64,000 nt of DNA from Methyloversatilis discipulorum (lineage in GTDB: Bacteria; Pseudomonadota; Gammaproteobacteria; Burkholderiales; Rhodocyclaceae), in contig NZ_JADMJL010000016.1 in NCBI RefSeq assembly GCF_018780585.1, positions 124,001 through 188,000 on the forward strand, read 5' to 3'. Shown one piece after another: positions 19,314 to 28,762 of the stretch. Position 1 is the stretch's first letter. Every line of letters starts with the position of its first letter. The position numbers were made by a program, and so were the translations under genes. The notes beneath the pieces were generated by a model. The model ran no database searches, was not told where the DNA came from, and was given only the letters and a program-made list of their open reading frames with translations.

Positions 19314-19531
19314 GTCCGCTGCCGCCGGCGGGCCTTGCGTCCGGCGCGCACTGCAGGGCGGGCTGTGCGGTCTCCGGGCTGCCATTTCCTGCCGTCCACC
19401 TCTCATACCATTCCTTCCACGGCTGACCCGGCCGAGGCCGCAGATGGGGTGATCTTCGGCCGCTGTTCCGCCGATTGCCGCCGGTCGCCGCGGCGCATCA
19501 TCCTGCGCATTGCCGAACCGGGTCTGCGCAC

Positions 19532-20668
19532 GTGGCAGAAGAAAGCGATCTCGAAAAGACAGAACCAGCGTCACAGCGGCGACTGGAGAAGGCGCGCGAA
19601 GAAGGGCAGGTGCCCAATTCGCGCGAACTGGCGACCTTTCTCGTCACCATCACCGGGGTCGCCGGCATGTCTGCGCTCGCCGGCTGGATGTGGCCGCGCA
19701 GCGCCGATCTGCTGCGCGACGGTCTGACCATAGACCGGCGCGCCATCTTCGACCCGGCGGCGATGTTCGCGCTGCTGATCGAGCGCTCTACCGATGCCCT
19801 GCTGATGCTGGCGCCGCTGTTCATCGCACTGATGCTGGCCGCCTTCGTGTCGCCCTTCCTGATGGCGGGCTGGAATTTCGCGCCGAAGGCACTCGAACCG
19901 AAATTCTCGAAACTGAATCCGGCCGCCGGTCTGAAGCGCATGTTCTCGTCCACGGCGGCGGTCGAGCTGGGCAAGAGCATCGGCAAGGCGACACTGGTGG
20001 GCAGCGTCGCGGCCTGGGTGGTCATGCGCGACCACGAGAAGCTGTTCGCACTGTTCGGTGCGCCGGTCGACGTCGCGCTCGGCGCCACCGGCGACCTCAT
20101 CATGACGGCAACCCTGCTGCTGGTCGCCGGCATGGCGCTCATCGTCGCCATCGATGTGCCCTTCCAGCTCTGGCACTACCACTCCGAACTGAAGATGACC
20201 AAGGAGGAGGCGCGCCAGGAATTCAAGGAGCAGGAAGGCGATCCGCACGTCAAGGGGCGCATCCGCCAGCAACAGCGCGAAATGGCGCGCAGCCGGATGA
20301 TGGCCAACGTGCCGAAGGCCGACGTGGTGGTGACCAACCCGACCCACTACTCGGTCGCACTGCGCTACGACGCGGCACGCGGCGGTGCGCCGCGCGTGGT
20401 CGCCAAGGGGGCGGGCGAAGTGGCGCTGCGCATCCGTACCGTCGCCAGCGAGCATGGCGTGCCGCTGGTCGAGGCGCCGCCGCTGGCGCGCGCGCTGCAC
20501 AAGCACTGCGAACTGGAGCAGGAGGTGCCGGCACGACTGTTCCGCGCGGTGGCCGAGGTGCTGGCCTACGTGTACCAGCTGAACGACGCCTTTGCCCGCG
20601 GCGGCGACATTCCGAAGATGCCCGGCGATCTGCCGGTGCCGGACGACATGGACCCGGGCAGCGACTGA
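19532..20668 (+). CDS. flhB: Flagellar export gate protein FlhB
   Basis: FlhB is the membrane component of the flagellar type III export gate that switches specificity from hook to filament. The 378-aa product starts with the typical ESDLEKTEPASQRRLEKAREEGQV. Four membrane segments lie between about 30 and 215. The cytoplasmic domain has the autocleavage site N269-P270-T271-H272. The GTG at 19532 gives the standard N-terminus; the frame is open to 19475 but that extension is not FlhB-like. The rest of the export apparatus except FlhA is not in this window. Confidence 0.96.
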   Translation: MAEESDLEKTEPASQRRLEKAREEGQVPNSRELATFLVTITGVAGMSALAGWMWPRSADLLRDGLTIDRRAIFDPAAMFALLIERSTDALLMLAPLFIALMLAAFVSPFLMAGWNFAPKALEPKFSKLNPAAGLKRMFSSTAAVELGKSIGKATLVGSVAAWVVMRDHEKLFALFGAPVDVALGATGDLIMTATLLLVAGMALIVAIDVPFQLWHYHSELKMTKEEARQEFKEQEGDPHVKGRIRQQQREMARSRMMANVPKADVVVTNPTHYSVALRYDAARGGAPRVVAKGAGEVALRIRTVASEHGVPLVEAPPLARALHKHCELEQEVPARLFRAVAEVLAYVYQLNDAFARGGDIPKMPGDLPVPDDMDPGSD

Positions 20669-20720
20669 GCAGCCGTACAGGGTCCTGGCCGGTCGCATGT
20701 CGTATGAATGGATTCTTCTC

Positions 20721-20747
20721 TCAAGCGATGTGTGCGGAAGCCGTTAA
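20721..20747 (+). promoter_or_regulatory. Candidate sigma-28 promoter of the MCP at 20792
   Basis: TCAAGCGA, an 11-nt spacer and GCCGTTAA lie 44 nt before the start codon. Confidence 0.68.
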
Positions 20748-20791
20748 CTCATTGAGTTTCATGCACACAATCAGCTCCTGAGGGACTCTCC

Positions 20792-22429
20792 ATGAAGAAC
20801 CTGAGAATCTCCACCCGTCTTGCGCTCGGCTTCGGTTTGATCGCACTGATCTTCATTGCGGTGGCCGTTTTCGTCGAAATCCAGTCGGTGCGCATGAGTG
20901 CCAGCGCGCACGAAATCCGCGCGCTGACCCAGCCCAAGGTCGATGCGATCGCCGATCTGAACGACGCGGTACAGCGGGTGCGCGTCTATTCGCGCAGCGC
21001 CATCATCGAAACCGAGGACGCCGCGATCCAGAAGGTACGCGTCAAGCTGGAGGACTATGTCGGCAAGACCGACGCGGCGGTCAAGCGCCTCGGTGCACTG
21101 GTCGCCTTGCCCGGCAGCGAGGAGGCCGAGCGGGCGCTGTTTGCCCAGCTCGAACAGCGCCTGCAGGCCTTCCGCGGCATTTCGCAGGAGGTGCTGGCCC
21201 TGGCGCTGGTCAATCGCAATACGGAGGCGAACGAACTGCTGCACTCGACGCACGGCCCGGCGGCAAGTGCATTGAACGAGACGTCAATGGCGCTGCGCGA
21301 GCGCGTCCGACTGCGCAACGACCACGCCATCGCAGCGCTCGAAGATTCGGCCGACGCACTGACGCGTGCCGTGCTGATCGCCGGTGCCCTGTTCATTGTG
21401 GCGGCGATCATCGTCTCGCTCATCATCACGCGCAGCATTTCCAGCCAGCTCGGCCACACCTTGGCCGCGGTGCGGCGGATCGCCGACGGTGACCTGACCA
21501 CCGATCTGCGACCGGAGGGCGAAAGCGAGCCTGCGCAGGTATTGCGCGCGGTCCAGTCGATGCAGCAGTCGCTGCGCGGCATGGTGCGCACGATAGGCGA
21601 CGCCACCGGCAAGCTCGGCGACTCGGCCGCTCATCTGTCGGGCGCCACCCAGCAGGTGCGGCTTGCCTCGGATTCGCAGGCGGAACTGGCGGCTGCAATG
21701 GCCGCGTCGCTGGAGGAACTGTCGACCTCGATCACCCACGTCAGCGAGCTGAGCAACGAAGCACGCGACGCCTCGCACGTGGCCGGTGAGCACGCCGCGG
21801 ACGGTGCCGGCGACATCGGCCGCATGGTGGGGCAGATCCGCGAAGTGACCGAGGGCATCGAGAGCAGCGCCCAGCGTGCGCTCGAACTGGGCAGCGAAGT
21901 GGCGCACATCACGCGTATCGTCCATGTGATCCGTGACGTCGCCGATCAGACCAATCTGCTGGCGCTGAATGCGGCGATCGAGGCCGCGCGCGCCGGAGAG
22001 ATGGGGCGGGGTTTTGCGGTGGTCGCCGACGAAGTGCGCAAACTGGCCGAACAGTCGGCGCGCTCGGCCACCGAGATCACCGACATGGTGACGCGCATCC
22101 AGAGCGGCGCGACCGAGGTGTCGAGCACCATGCAGAGCACGGTTCAGCGGGTGCATGCGGGTCTGGCGACGGCCGAACAGGGACGGGCCAAGGTTCTGGA
22201 CATCGACGCGCACGCACGACAGGTCGCCGGCACGATAGGCGAGGTATCCGGCGGCTTGCAGGAGCAGGCCGTGGCCAGCCAGGATCTGGCGCGGCGCGTC
22301 GAGCAGATCGTGCAGGTGGTCGAGGAGAACGCCAGTGCCGCAGCGTCGGTCGCCAGTTCGGCGAGCGAGCTGGCCAGCCTCTCGGAACAGCTGCAGGGCG
22401 AGGTCAGCCGCTTCCGCACGGCGGCCTGA
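20792..22429 (+). CDS. Methyl-accepting chemotaxis protein, four-helix-bundle type
   Basis: A 545-aa receptor of classical Tar/Tsr layout. It has a first membrane segment (about 10-30), a periplasmic region of about 155 residues with the heptad-rich look of a four-helix bundle, and a second membrane segment (about 190-212). HAMP ([13 protein letters not shown]) and the signalling hairpin with [22 protein letters not shown] follow. It ends SRFRTAA, without a CheR-tethering pentapeptide. The ATG follows GAGGGACTC. It interrupts the flagellar genes between flhB and flhA and probably has its own sigma-28 promoter. Confidence 0.93.
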   Translation: MKNLRISTRLALGFGLIALIFIAVAVFVEIQSVRMSASAHEIRALTQPKVDAIADLNDAVQRVRVYSRSAIIETEDAAIQKVRVKLEDYVGKTDAAVKRLGALVALPGSEEAERALFAQLEQRLQAFRGISQEVLALALVNRNTEANELLHSTHGPAASALNETSMALRERVRLRNDHAIAALEDSADALTRAVLIAGALFIVAAIIVSLIITRSISSQLGHTLAAVRRIADGDLTTDLRPEGESEPAQVLRAVQSMQQSLRGMVRTIGDATGKLGDSAAHLSGATQQVRLASDSQAELAAAMAASLEELSTSITHVSELSNEARDASHVAGEHAADGAGDIGRMVGQIREVTEGIESSAQRALELGSEVAHITRIVHVIRDVADQTNLLALNAAIEAARAGEMGRGFAVVADEVRKLAEQSARSATEITDMVTRIQSGATEVSSTMQSTVQRVHAGLATAEQGRAKVLDIDAHARQVAGTIGEVSGGLQEQAVASQDLARRVEQIVQVVEENASAAASVASSASELASLSEQLQGEVSRFRTAA

Positions 22430-22455
22430 GTCGGACAGCACGCGGGCGAGCAGGC

Positions 22456-22484
22456 AAAAAAAACGGGCACCACGCGGGTGCCCG
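22456..22484 (-). terminator. Intrinsic terminator of the glycine-zipper gene
   Basis: Read on the minus strand, an 8-bp stem CGGGCACC/GGTGCCCG is followed by eight T residues. It may also stop transcription arriving from the MCP on the plus strand. Confidence 0.85.
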
Positions 22485-22520
22485 AAAGGGGTCCTCAGAG
22501 AGGAAGGAGGAAACCTGTGT

Positions 22521-23309
22521 TCAGTCGGCCATTACGAGCCGGTTGCCCTGCAGCCTGACCTTGTCGCCGGTGCGCCAGACCGGTTCCGCGTCCAGCGTGA
22601 CCGTGCGGTACTCGCCGTTTTCCATGCGCACACCGACTTCCCAGCGTGAGGACGTGCGCTGCGTCTTCTCGACCTGATGGCCGGCATAGGCGCCGCCGGC
22701 AATGCCGATCAGCGTCGCGATCGTGCGCCCGCTGCCCTTGCCGACCTGGTTGCCAAGCAGACCGCCAACCACGCCGCCGGCGGCGGCACCCAGACCGCTG
22801 GGGTCGGCCGGCGCCTTCACCTCGCGTACCGATTCGACCAGACCGCAGTCGGCGCAAACCGGCGCCGGAGCGCGATACTCGGCTTCGCTGCGCGGCAGCG
22901 TCTGCTCGTAGGTAGTGCGCGGCTGGGCAGGAATGACATCGATGCCCGAGTCGTAGGTCCGGTCCGCGACCTTGACCGTACCTGCTTCGCCAGCGTCGGC
23001 GACATGCACCTTCTTCGCTGCCACGGCCTTGACGACCGGCTTCTCGCTGCGCTTCTCGGCGGGTTTGTCAGCGACGGTGGCGGCGGCCGGGTGAGCCGGT
23101 TCGGGGGCGGCAACGAGCGCCTGCGTCGCCGGAGCCGGCGTCGTGCCGGTCTGTGCGGCGGCCGCGATGACCGGTGCCGGCGTGGCCGGCTCGAAGAAGC
23201 CGGACATTCTGGCGATGCCGACTGCGCTGAAGGCGGTGACCGAGACAGCGGCCACCCATAGAACGGGGTGAAGCGAGCTGGCTGAAGCGGCACGGGCCGG
23301 GGCGTTCAT
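22521..23309 (-). CDS. Glycine-zipper 2TM-domain envelope protein
   Basis: The 262-aa protein has an N-terminal membrane anchor or uncleaved signal (about 14-32). A long Ala/Pro/Lys-rich low-complexity region (about 35-120) follows. Then comes a glycine-zipper segment (GLGAAAGGVVGGLLGNQVGKGSG and GIAGGAYAGHQVEK, about 175-215), as in the 17-kDa surface-antigen superfamily. The C-terminal 45 residues look like a small beta domain (WEVGVRMENGEYRTVTL). The start at 23309 has AGGAG upstream; the longer frame to 23423 has no ribosome site. It runs opposite to its flagellar neighbours and has its own terminator. Its role, perhaps envelope integrity, is inferred. Confidence 0.82.
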   Translation of the reverse strand: MNAPARAASASSLHPVLWVAAVSVTAFSAVGIARMSGFFEPATPAPVIAAAAQTGTTPAPATQALVAAPEPAHPAAATVADKPAEKRSEKPVVKAVAAKKVHVADAGEAGTVKVADRTYDSGIDVIPAQPRTTYEQTLPRSEAEYRAPAPVCADCGLVESVREVKAPADPSGLGAAAGGVVGGLLGNQVGKGSGRTIATLIGIAGGAYAGHQVEKTQRTSSRWEVGVRMENGEYRTVTLDAEPVWRTGDKVRLQGNRLVMAD

Positions 23310-23487
23310 CTGTAGTCTCCTGGGACTGGGGTGCGACAGTGCAAGTAACGCACGCCGGTGTGAACAGGAGCGCCCCCTGTTTGTAAGGGCGTTTTGCGCT
23401 GCGTAACAATCCAGTCGACCCAATAGCCGGGGAAAACCCCTCTTCTTTCTCCGGTTTGATGGACGTCACCTGCGATGAAATGTCGTC

Positions 23488-25596
23488 ATGGCTACGTCCC
23501 TCTCGTTCCGTCAGGTCATCGGTTCCCCGAACATCGCCCAGATGGCCGCGCCGCTGCTCATCGTCCTCATCCTGTCGATGATGGTGCTGCCGCTGCCCAC
23601 CTTCGTGCTGGACGTGTTTTTCACGTTCAACATCGCGATGTCGGTGATGGTGATGCTGGTGGCGCTGTATACAACGCGGGCGCTCGACTTCTCGGTATTT
23701 CCGTCGGTCCTGCTGGTGACCACGCTGCTGCGCCTGTCGCTCAACGTGGCCTCCACCCGGGTCGTTCTGCTCGAAGGCCACACCGGCCCGGATGCGGCCG
23801 GCAAGGTGATCGAAGCCTTCGGCCACTTCCTGGTCGGCGGCAACTACGCGGTCGGCATCATCGTTTTCATCATCCTGACCGTCATCAACTTCGTCGTCGT
23901 TACAAAAGGCGCCGGCCGGATCGCCGAGGTGGGCGCCCGCTTCACGCTGGACGCGATGCCGGGCAAGCAGATGGCGATCGACGCCGACCTCAACGCCGGC
24001 CTGATCGGTGAGGACGAAGCGCGCCGGCGGCGCAAGGAAATCGCCGACGAGGCGGATTTCTACGGTTCGATGGACGGTGCGTCCAAGTTCGTGCGTGGTG
24101 ACGCGATCGCCGGCATCCTCATTCTGCTCATCAATATGGTGGGCGGCATGCTGATCGGCGTGATGGAGCACGACATGACCGCCGGCGGCGCCGCCAAGGC
24201 CTACGTGATGCTCACCATCGGCGACGGTCTGGTCGCGCAGATCCCGGCGCTGGTCATTTCGATCGCCGCCGGTCTCGTGGTGTCGCGCGTCGGCAACGAC
24301 GGCGATGTGGGCGGACAGGTGATCGGTCAGCTGTTCGGCGATCCGCGCGTGCTCGGCATTTCCGCCGGCATCATGGGCCTGATGGGCATGATCCCCGGCA
24401 TGCCCAATTTCGTTTTCCTGCTGATCGCCGCCGGCCTCGGATACCTCGCCTGGCGCGGAGTGCAGAAGGCGGCGTCGCCCAAGGTGAAGGAGGCGGCGGA
24501 GAAAAAGGCGGCCGAGCAGGCAGCGGCGCAGTCGGTCACGCCGCCCGAGCAGCAGGAAGCTGCCTGGACCGACGTTGTGCCGGTCGACACGCTGGGCCTC
24601 GAAGTCGGCTACCGCCTCATTCCGCTGGTCGATCGCGGCCAGGACGGCGAGCTGCTCAAGCGCATCCGTGGCCTGCGCAAGAAGTTTGCGGCGGAAATCG
24701 GCTTCCTGACTGCGCCGGTGCACATCCGCGACAACCTCGAACTGAAACCCAACGGCTACCGCATCACGCTCAAGGGCGTCGATGTTGGCAGTGGCGAGGC
24801 CTATCCGGGCAGCCTGATGGCGATCAACCCGGGCCGCGTGGCGGGTTCGCTGCCGGGCCGCGAAGCACGCGATCCGGCTTTCGGCCTGCCGGCGGTGTGG
24901 ATCGAACAAGGCCTGCGCGAACAGGCGCACGCGCTGGGCTACACCGTCGTCGATGCGGCCACCGTGATCGCCACCCACCTGAACCATCTCATCCTGACTC
25001 ACGCCGCCGAACTGTTCGGCCGTCAGGAAGCGCAGGCGCTGCTTGAACACGTCGGCCGCGAACAGCCCAAGCTGGTCGAGGATCTGGTGCCGAAGGCGCT
25101 GCCGCTGGCGGTGGTGCAGCGCGTGCTGCAGAGCCTGCTGGAGGAGGGTGTGGCGATCCGCGACATGCGCTCCATCGTCGAGACGCTGGCCGAGTACGCG
25201 CCGCGTACGCAGGACCCGCTCGAACTGACCTCACGCGTCCGGGTGGCGCTGGGCCGCGCCATCGTGCAGCAGCTGTTCCCGGGCAATACCGACGTCCAGG
25301 TCATGGTGCTCGACCCGGGTCTGGAGCGCCTGATCGGTCAGGCGCTCGGTGGCGGCGGCGACGGTTCGGTGATCGAACCGGGCCTGGCCGACACGCTGAT
25401 GAATGAAGTGGCGCGCACCGCGCAGAACCAGGAAGAAATGGGTCTGCCGGCCGTGCTGCTGGTGCCGGCGCCGCTGCGCTGGCTGCTGTCGCGCTTCCTG
25501 CGCCGGGCGGTGCCCAGCCTGAAAGTGCTCGCCAATTCCGAAGTTCCTGAAACACGCACCATCAAGGTGACCTCTGTCATCGGAGTCAAATCATGA
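23488..25596 (+). CDS. flhA: Flagellar export gate protein FlhA
   Basis: FlhA is the large integral membrane subunit of the flagellar export gate and docks chaperone-substrate complexes. The 702-aa product has about eight membrane segments in the first 330 residues and includes the FHIPEP-family signature LLRLSLNVASTR. The cytoplasmic C-domain follows from about 360. The ATG at 23488 has no strong ribosome site. The stop overlaps the flhF ATG (ATGA), so translation is probably coupled. Confidence 0.97.
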   Translation: MATSLSFRQVIGSPNIAQMAAPLLIVLILSMMVLPLPTFVLDVFFTFNIAMSVMVMLVALYTTRALDFSVFPSVLLVTTLLRLSLNVASTRVVLLEGHTGPDAAGKVIEAFGHFLVGGNYAVGIIVFIILTVINFVVVTKGAGRIAEVGARFTLDAMPGKQMAIDADLNAGLIGEDEARRRRKEIADEADFYGSMDGASKFVRGDAIAGILILLINMVGGMLIGVMEHDMTAGGAAKAYVMLTIGDGLVAQIPALVISIAAGLVVSRVGNDGDVGGQVIGQLFGDPRVLGISAGIMGLMGMIPGMPNFVFLLIAAGLGYLAWRGVQKAASPKVKEAAEKKAAEQAAAQSVTPPEQQEAAWTDVVPVDTLGLEVGYRLIPLVDRGQDGELLKRIRGLRKKFAAEIGFLTAPVHIRDNLELKPNGYRITLKGVDVGSGEAYPGSLMAINPGRVAGSLPGREARDPAFGLPAVWIEQGLREQAHALGYTVVDAATVIATHLNHLILTHAAELFGRQEAQALLEHVGREQPKLVEDLVPKALPLAVVQRVLQSLLEEGVAIRDMRSIVETLAEYAPRTQDPLELTSRVRVALGRAIVQQLFPGNTDVQVMVLDPGLERLIGQALGGGGDGSVIEPGLADTLMNEVARTAQNQEEMGLPAVLLVPAPLRWLLSRFLRRAVPSLKVLANSEVPETRTIKVTSVIGVKS

Positions 25597-27122
25597 CGCC
25601 TCGCAAATATCTCGCTGCCTCCGCCCGCGACGCCCTGCGCCGCATCAAGGAAGACCTCGGCCCCGACGCCATCGTGTTGTCGAACCGACCGGTCGAGGGC
25701 GGCGTGGAAATACTCGCGCTGCCGGCGAATGCGCTGGAGGCCATGACTGCACCGACGAAGAAGCCGGCCGCTGCGCCGGCACCGGCGCCGGTGGCACCGG
25801 TGGCGCGTGCTGCCGCACAACCCGCCGCGCGCGCCGAAGCGCAGTCCGCATTTCAGACCTCGTCCCGGCCCTACGGCGACGAGGATTTCGAGGTGACGCT
25901 GTCGAGCAGCCTGGCTGCGCGCAAGGTCGCACTGGCGCCGGCTCCGGCGCAGGAAGTGCGGGCGCCGAAGCCCTGGCAGCCGTACAAGCCGCGTTCGGCG
26001 ACGCCGAGCGAATTGCGCGATCTGGCACGCAGCCGTCAGCAGGTGCCGGCCAACGAGCACCTCGAAGCGCACGCCGAAGTGCCGCAGCGTCGTGCCGCAC
26101 CGGCTGTCGAGGCGGCGCCACGCCACGCCGCGCAAGCGTCCGAGCCGGCACCGCAGCTTGACGCCGCACTGCGCGAGGAACTGGGCAGCATCCGTCGCAT
26201 GCTCGAACAGCAGCTGGCCGGTTTCGCCTGGGGCGAAATGTCGCGCAGCTCGCCGATCAAGACCACGCTGGCTGCCGAAATGCTTGAATCCGGATTCAGC
26301 GCGGTAACCACCTACCGGCTGCTCGACCAGCTCAGCAGTTCCGACTCGCTGGCTGCCGCGCGCAATGAACTGCGCACGCTGATCGGCCGCGACCTGATCA
26401 CGCTGAATTCCGACGCCGACATCATCGACCGCGGCGGCGTCTATGCGCTGGTCGGTCCGACCGGCGTCGGCAAGACCACCACCACCGCCAAGCTCGCGGC
26501 GCGCTGCGTCGTTCGTCACGGCGCCGACAAGGTGGCGCTGCTCACCACCGACGGCTACCGGATCGGCGCTCACGAACAGCTGCGCATCTATGGCCGCATC
26601 CTCGGCGTGCCGGTGCATGCGGTGCGCGACGCCTCCGACCTGCGCCGCATGCTGGTCGAACTGCGCGACAAGCACATGGTGCTGATCGACACCGTCGGGA
26701 TGAGCCAGCGCGACCGCGCCGTCGCCGAGCAGATCGCCATGCTGTCGTCGAGCGGCGACGTACGCCGCCTGCTGCTGCTGAACTCGGTCGCCCGCGCCGA
26801 CGCGCTGGACGACGTGGTGCGCGCCTACTCGTCGCCGAATGGTGGCGCCGATCTGGCTGGCGCCATCATCAGCAAGGTCGATGAGTCGGTCACGCTGGGC
26901 CCGGTGCTCGACGTGCTGATGCGCCACGAACTGCCGCTGTACTACGTCGCCAACGGCCAGCGCGTGCCGGAAGATCTGCACCTGCCCAACCGCGCCTACC
27001 TGATGCACCGCGCGCTGCGTGCCGCCGGCGAGGACTCGTCGCAACACCTCTCACCGCAGGACGCCGGCCTGTTGATGGCTGCCTCGCGTCGCGACATGCG
27101 CAGCGAGGTGAGCCGTGGCTGA
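25593..27122 (+). CDS. flhF: Flagellar SRP-family GTPase FlhF
   Basis: FlhF sets flagellar position and number at the cell pole. The 509-aa protein has a basic N-terminal region, an Ala/Pro-rich variable linker (about 50-190) and a C-terminal NG GTPase domain. The P-loop is GPTGVGKT at residues 288-295, the DTVG element acts as G3 and SKVDE as G4. It overlaps flhA by 4 nt and flhG by 8 nt. The intact P-loop contrasts with the altered one in its partner FlhG. Confidence 0.96.
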   Translation: MTPRKYLAASARDALRRIKEDLGPDAIVLSNRPVEGGVEILALPANALEAMTAPTKKPAAAPAPAPVAPVARAAAQPAARAEAQSAFQTSSRPYGDEDFEVTLSSSLAARKVALAPAPAQEVRAPKPWQPYKPRSATPSELRDLARSRQQVPANEHLEAHAEVPQRRAAPAVEAAPRHAAQASEPAPQLDAALREELGSIRRMLEQQLAGFAWGEMSRSSPIKTTLAAEMLESGFSAVTTYRLLDQLSSSDSLAAARNELRTLIGRDLITLNSDADIIDRGGVYALVGPTGVGKTTTTAKLAARCVVRHGADKVALLTTDGYRIGAHEQLRIYGRILGVPVHAVRDASDLRRMLVELRDKHMVLIDTVGMSQRDRAVAEQIAMLSSSGDVRRLLLLNSVARADALDDVVRAYSSPNGGADLAGAIISKVDESVTLGPVLDVLMRHELPLYYVANGQRVPEDLHLPNRAYLMHRALRAAGEDSSQHLSPQDAGLLMAASRRDMRSEVSRG

Positions 27123-28002
27123 TTTCATGCACGACCAGGCGGCTGGCCTGCGCGCCATGTTCCGCCGTTACCCGACGCAGCGCGTCGCCTTCGCCGGCGC
27201 GATGGACGGCGTCGGCAGCACCTCGATCGCGCTGGCGACCGCCATCGAAGCGGCTCGCAGCGGCCTGCGCGTGACACTGATCGACGAACACCAGGGCGCC
27301 GGCTCGGCCACCGCGCGGCTGGGTCTGACCTCGCGCATCGACCTGTTGCAGGCGATCAACCGCGACGTCGCGCTCGCCTCGGTGCGCATCGCCTCGCAAC
27401 ACGGCGTGGCCGTGGTGCCGGCAGCCCGCCTCGCCGCCGCGTCGAAACAGTTGAACCGCCTGCAGACCGAGGCGCTGGACGAAGCGCTGGTCGAACTGAC
27501 CCGCGATACCGAACTGCTGGTGATCGACTGCGCGCTCGACGACGGTCAGCTGTCGGCGCTGGCCCGTCGTGCCGACCGGTTGGCGGTGATCACTGCCGCG
27601 TCCGGCGTCAGCATCACCGCGGCCTACGCGCTGATCAAGCGTCACCTCGCCGGGAATGCGCCGGTGACCGGTGGGGCGGCCCGTCCTGTGCATGTCGGCG
27701 TCAGCCGCGCGCGCTCGGTGGCCGACGCCCGCCAGGCCTTTGCCAGCCTGAATGGCGTGGTGAGCGAACACCTGGGCAGTGCGCTGCACTGGCTGGGCTG
27801 CCTGCCGAGCGGCTACCAGCGCCCGGTTTTCGCCACGGCGGGTGACGATGCCCTCAAGATCGGGCGCGATCTTGCCGAAAAGCTTTTCGTGACCCGCGAG
27901 GCGGAGAAAGCCGGTATGTTGTCGGCCCTGGACGACGCGCTCGCGGGTGACCGCAGCGACCGGGGAGGGCGTGCAGACGGATTCCCGGCCCAAGTGGCCT
28001 GA
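27115..28002 (+). CDS. flhG: FlhG/FleN-family MinD-like protein with degenerate P-loop
   Basis: FlhG limits flagellar number by acting on FlhF and the master regulator. The 295-aa protein keeps the N-terminal FlhF-activating element (DQAAGLR, residues 7-13). In the MinD-type deviant Walker A motif, KGGVGKT of the family reads M30-D-G-V-G-S35-T, so both lysines are missing. The DADLGLAN-type segment is also altered (IDEHQGAGSA). The fold otherwise looks complete, with no frameshift or stop. The GTG start at 27115 overlaps the end of flhF. Identity rests mainly on position and the N-terminal motif; ATP binding is doubtful. Confidence 0.85.
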   Translation: MADFMHDQAAGLRAMFRRYPTQRVAFAGAMDGVGSTSIALATAIEAARSGLRVTLIDEHQGAGSATARLGLTSRIDLLQAINRDVALASVRIASQHGVAVVPAARLAAASKQLNRLQTEALDEALVELTRDTELLVIDCALDDGQLSALARRADRLAVITAASGVSITAAYALIKRHLAGNAPVTGGAARPVHVGVSRARSVADARQAFASLNGVVSEHLGSALHWLGCLPSGYQRPVFATAGDDALKIGRDLAEKLFVTREAEKAGMLSALDDALAGDRSDRGGRADGFPAQVA

Positions 28003-28034
28003 CTGCACAAGCGACCCGCAGCAGAGGACGAAAC

Positions 28035-28751
28035 ATGTACACCGCATCCGGAACACTGGACCGTGACCAGCTTGCCAAGCACTACGCGCCGCTGGTCAAG
28101 CGCATTGCCTACCACCTGATGGCCAAGTTGCCGGCCAGCGTGCAGGTCGAGGACATCATCCAGAACGGCATGCTGGGCCTGCTCGACGCGATGAGCCGCT
28201 ACGAGGAAGGGCTGGGCGCGCAGTTCGAAACCTATGCCGTGCAGCGCATCCGCGGCGCCATGCTCGACGGCCTGCGCGAGAACGACTGGCTGCCGCGCAG
28301 CCTGCGCCGCGACATGCGTCGCATCGAAACCGCCATCCACACGCTGGAGCAGCAGAAGGGCCGTCAGCCGACCGAAGGCGAACTGGCCGAATCGCTCGGC
28401 ATGCCGCTGCCCGAGTACCAGAAGATGCTGCAGGAAGCGCGCGGCTATCAGCTGGTCTATTTCGAGGACTTCACCGATGGCGACGACGATGACTACCTCG
28501 ACCGCCACAGCGTCGGTACGGAAGATCTCGATCCGCTCGAACGACTGCTCGACAAGAACATGCGCGACGTGCTGGTACGCGCCATCGGCGATCTGCCGGA
28601 CCGCGAAAAGACGGTGATGGGTCTCTATTACGAAGAAGACCTGAACCTGCGCGAGATCGGGGAAATCCTCGGCGTATCCGAATCGCGCGTCTGCCAGCTG
28701 CACAGCCAGGCCATCGCCCGACTGCGCAGCCGCATCGCGGCGCGCGGCTGA
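28035..28751 (+). CDS. fliA: Flagellar sigma factor FliA (sigma-28)
   Basis: FliA directs late flagellar and chemotaxis genes. The 238-aa protein has region 2 (YAPLVKRIAYHLMAKLP, VEDIIQNGMLGLLDAM), region 3 and region 4 (LREIGEILGVSESRVCQLHSQAIARL). The ATG follows GCAGAGGACGAA. It follows flhG by 32 nt and precedes motC. Its anti-sigma factor FlgM is encoded at 31518-31832. Several candidate target promoters of this factor are listed in this annotation. Confidence 0.97.
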   Translation: MYTASGTLDRDQLAKHYAPLVKRIAYHLMAKLPASVQVEDIIQNGMLGLLDAMSRYEEGLGAQFETYAVQRIRGAMLDGLRENDWLPRSLRRDMRRIETAIHTLEQQKGRQPTEGELAESLGMPLPEYQKMLQEARGYQLVYFEDFTDGDDDDYLDRHSVGTEDLDPLERLLDKNMRDVLVRAIGDLPDREKTVMGLYYEEDLNLREIGEILGVSESRVCQLHSQAIARLRSRIAARG

Positions 28752-28762
28752 GCGGAGTACGC

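Noticed and set aside
19510-20781. 423-aa plus-strand frame overlapping flhB
   Set aside because: Arg/Gly/Ala-rich out-of-frame translation of flhB.
23310-23487. Sigma-54 or sigma-28 promoter for flhA
   Set aside because: No site with correct spacing and both boxes was found in this gap.
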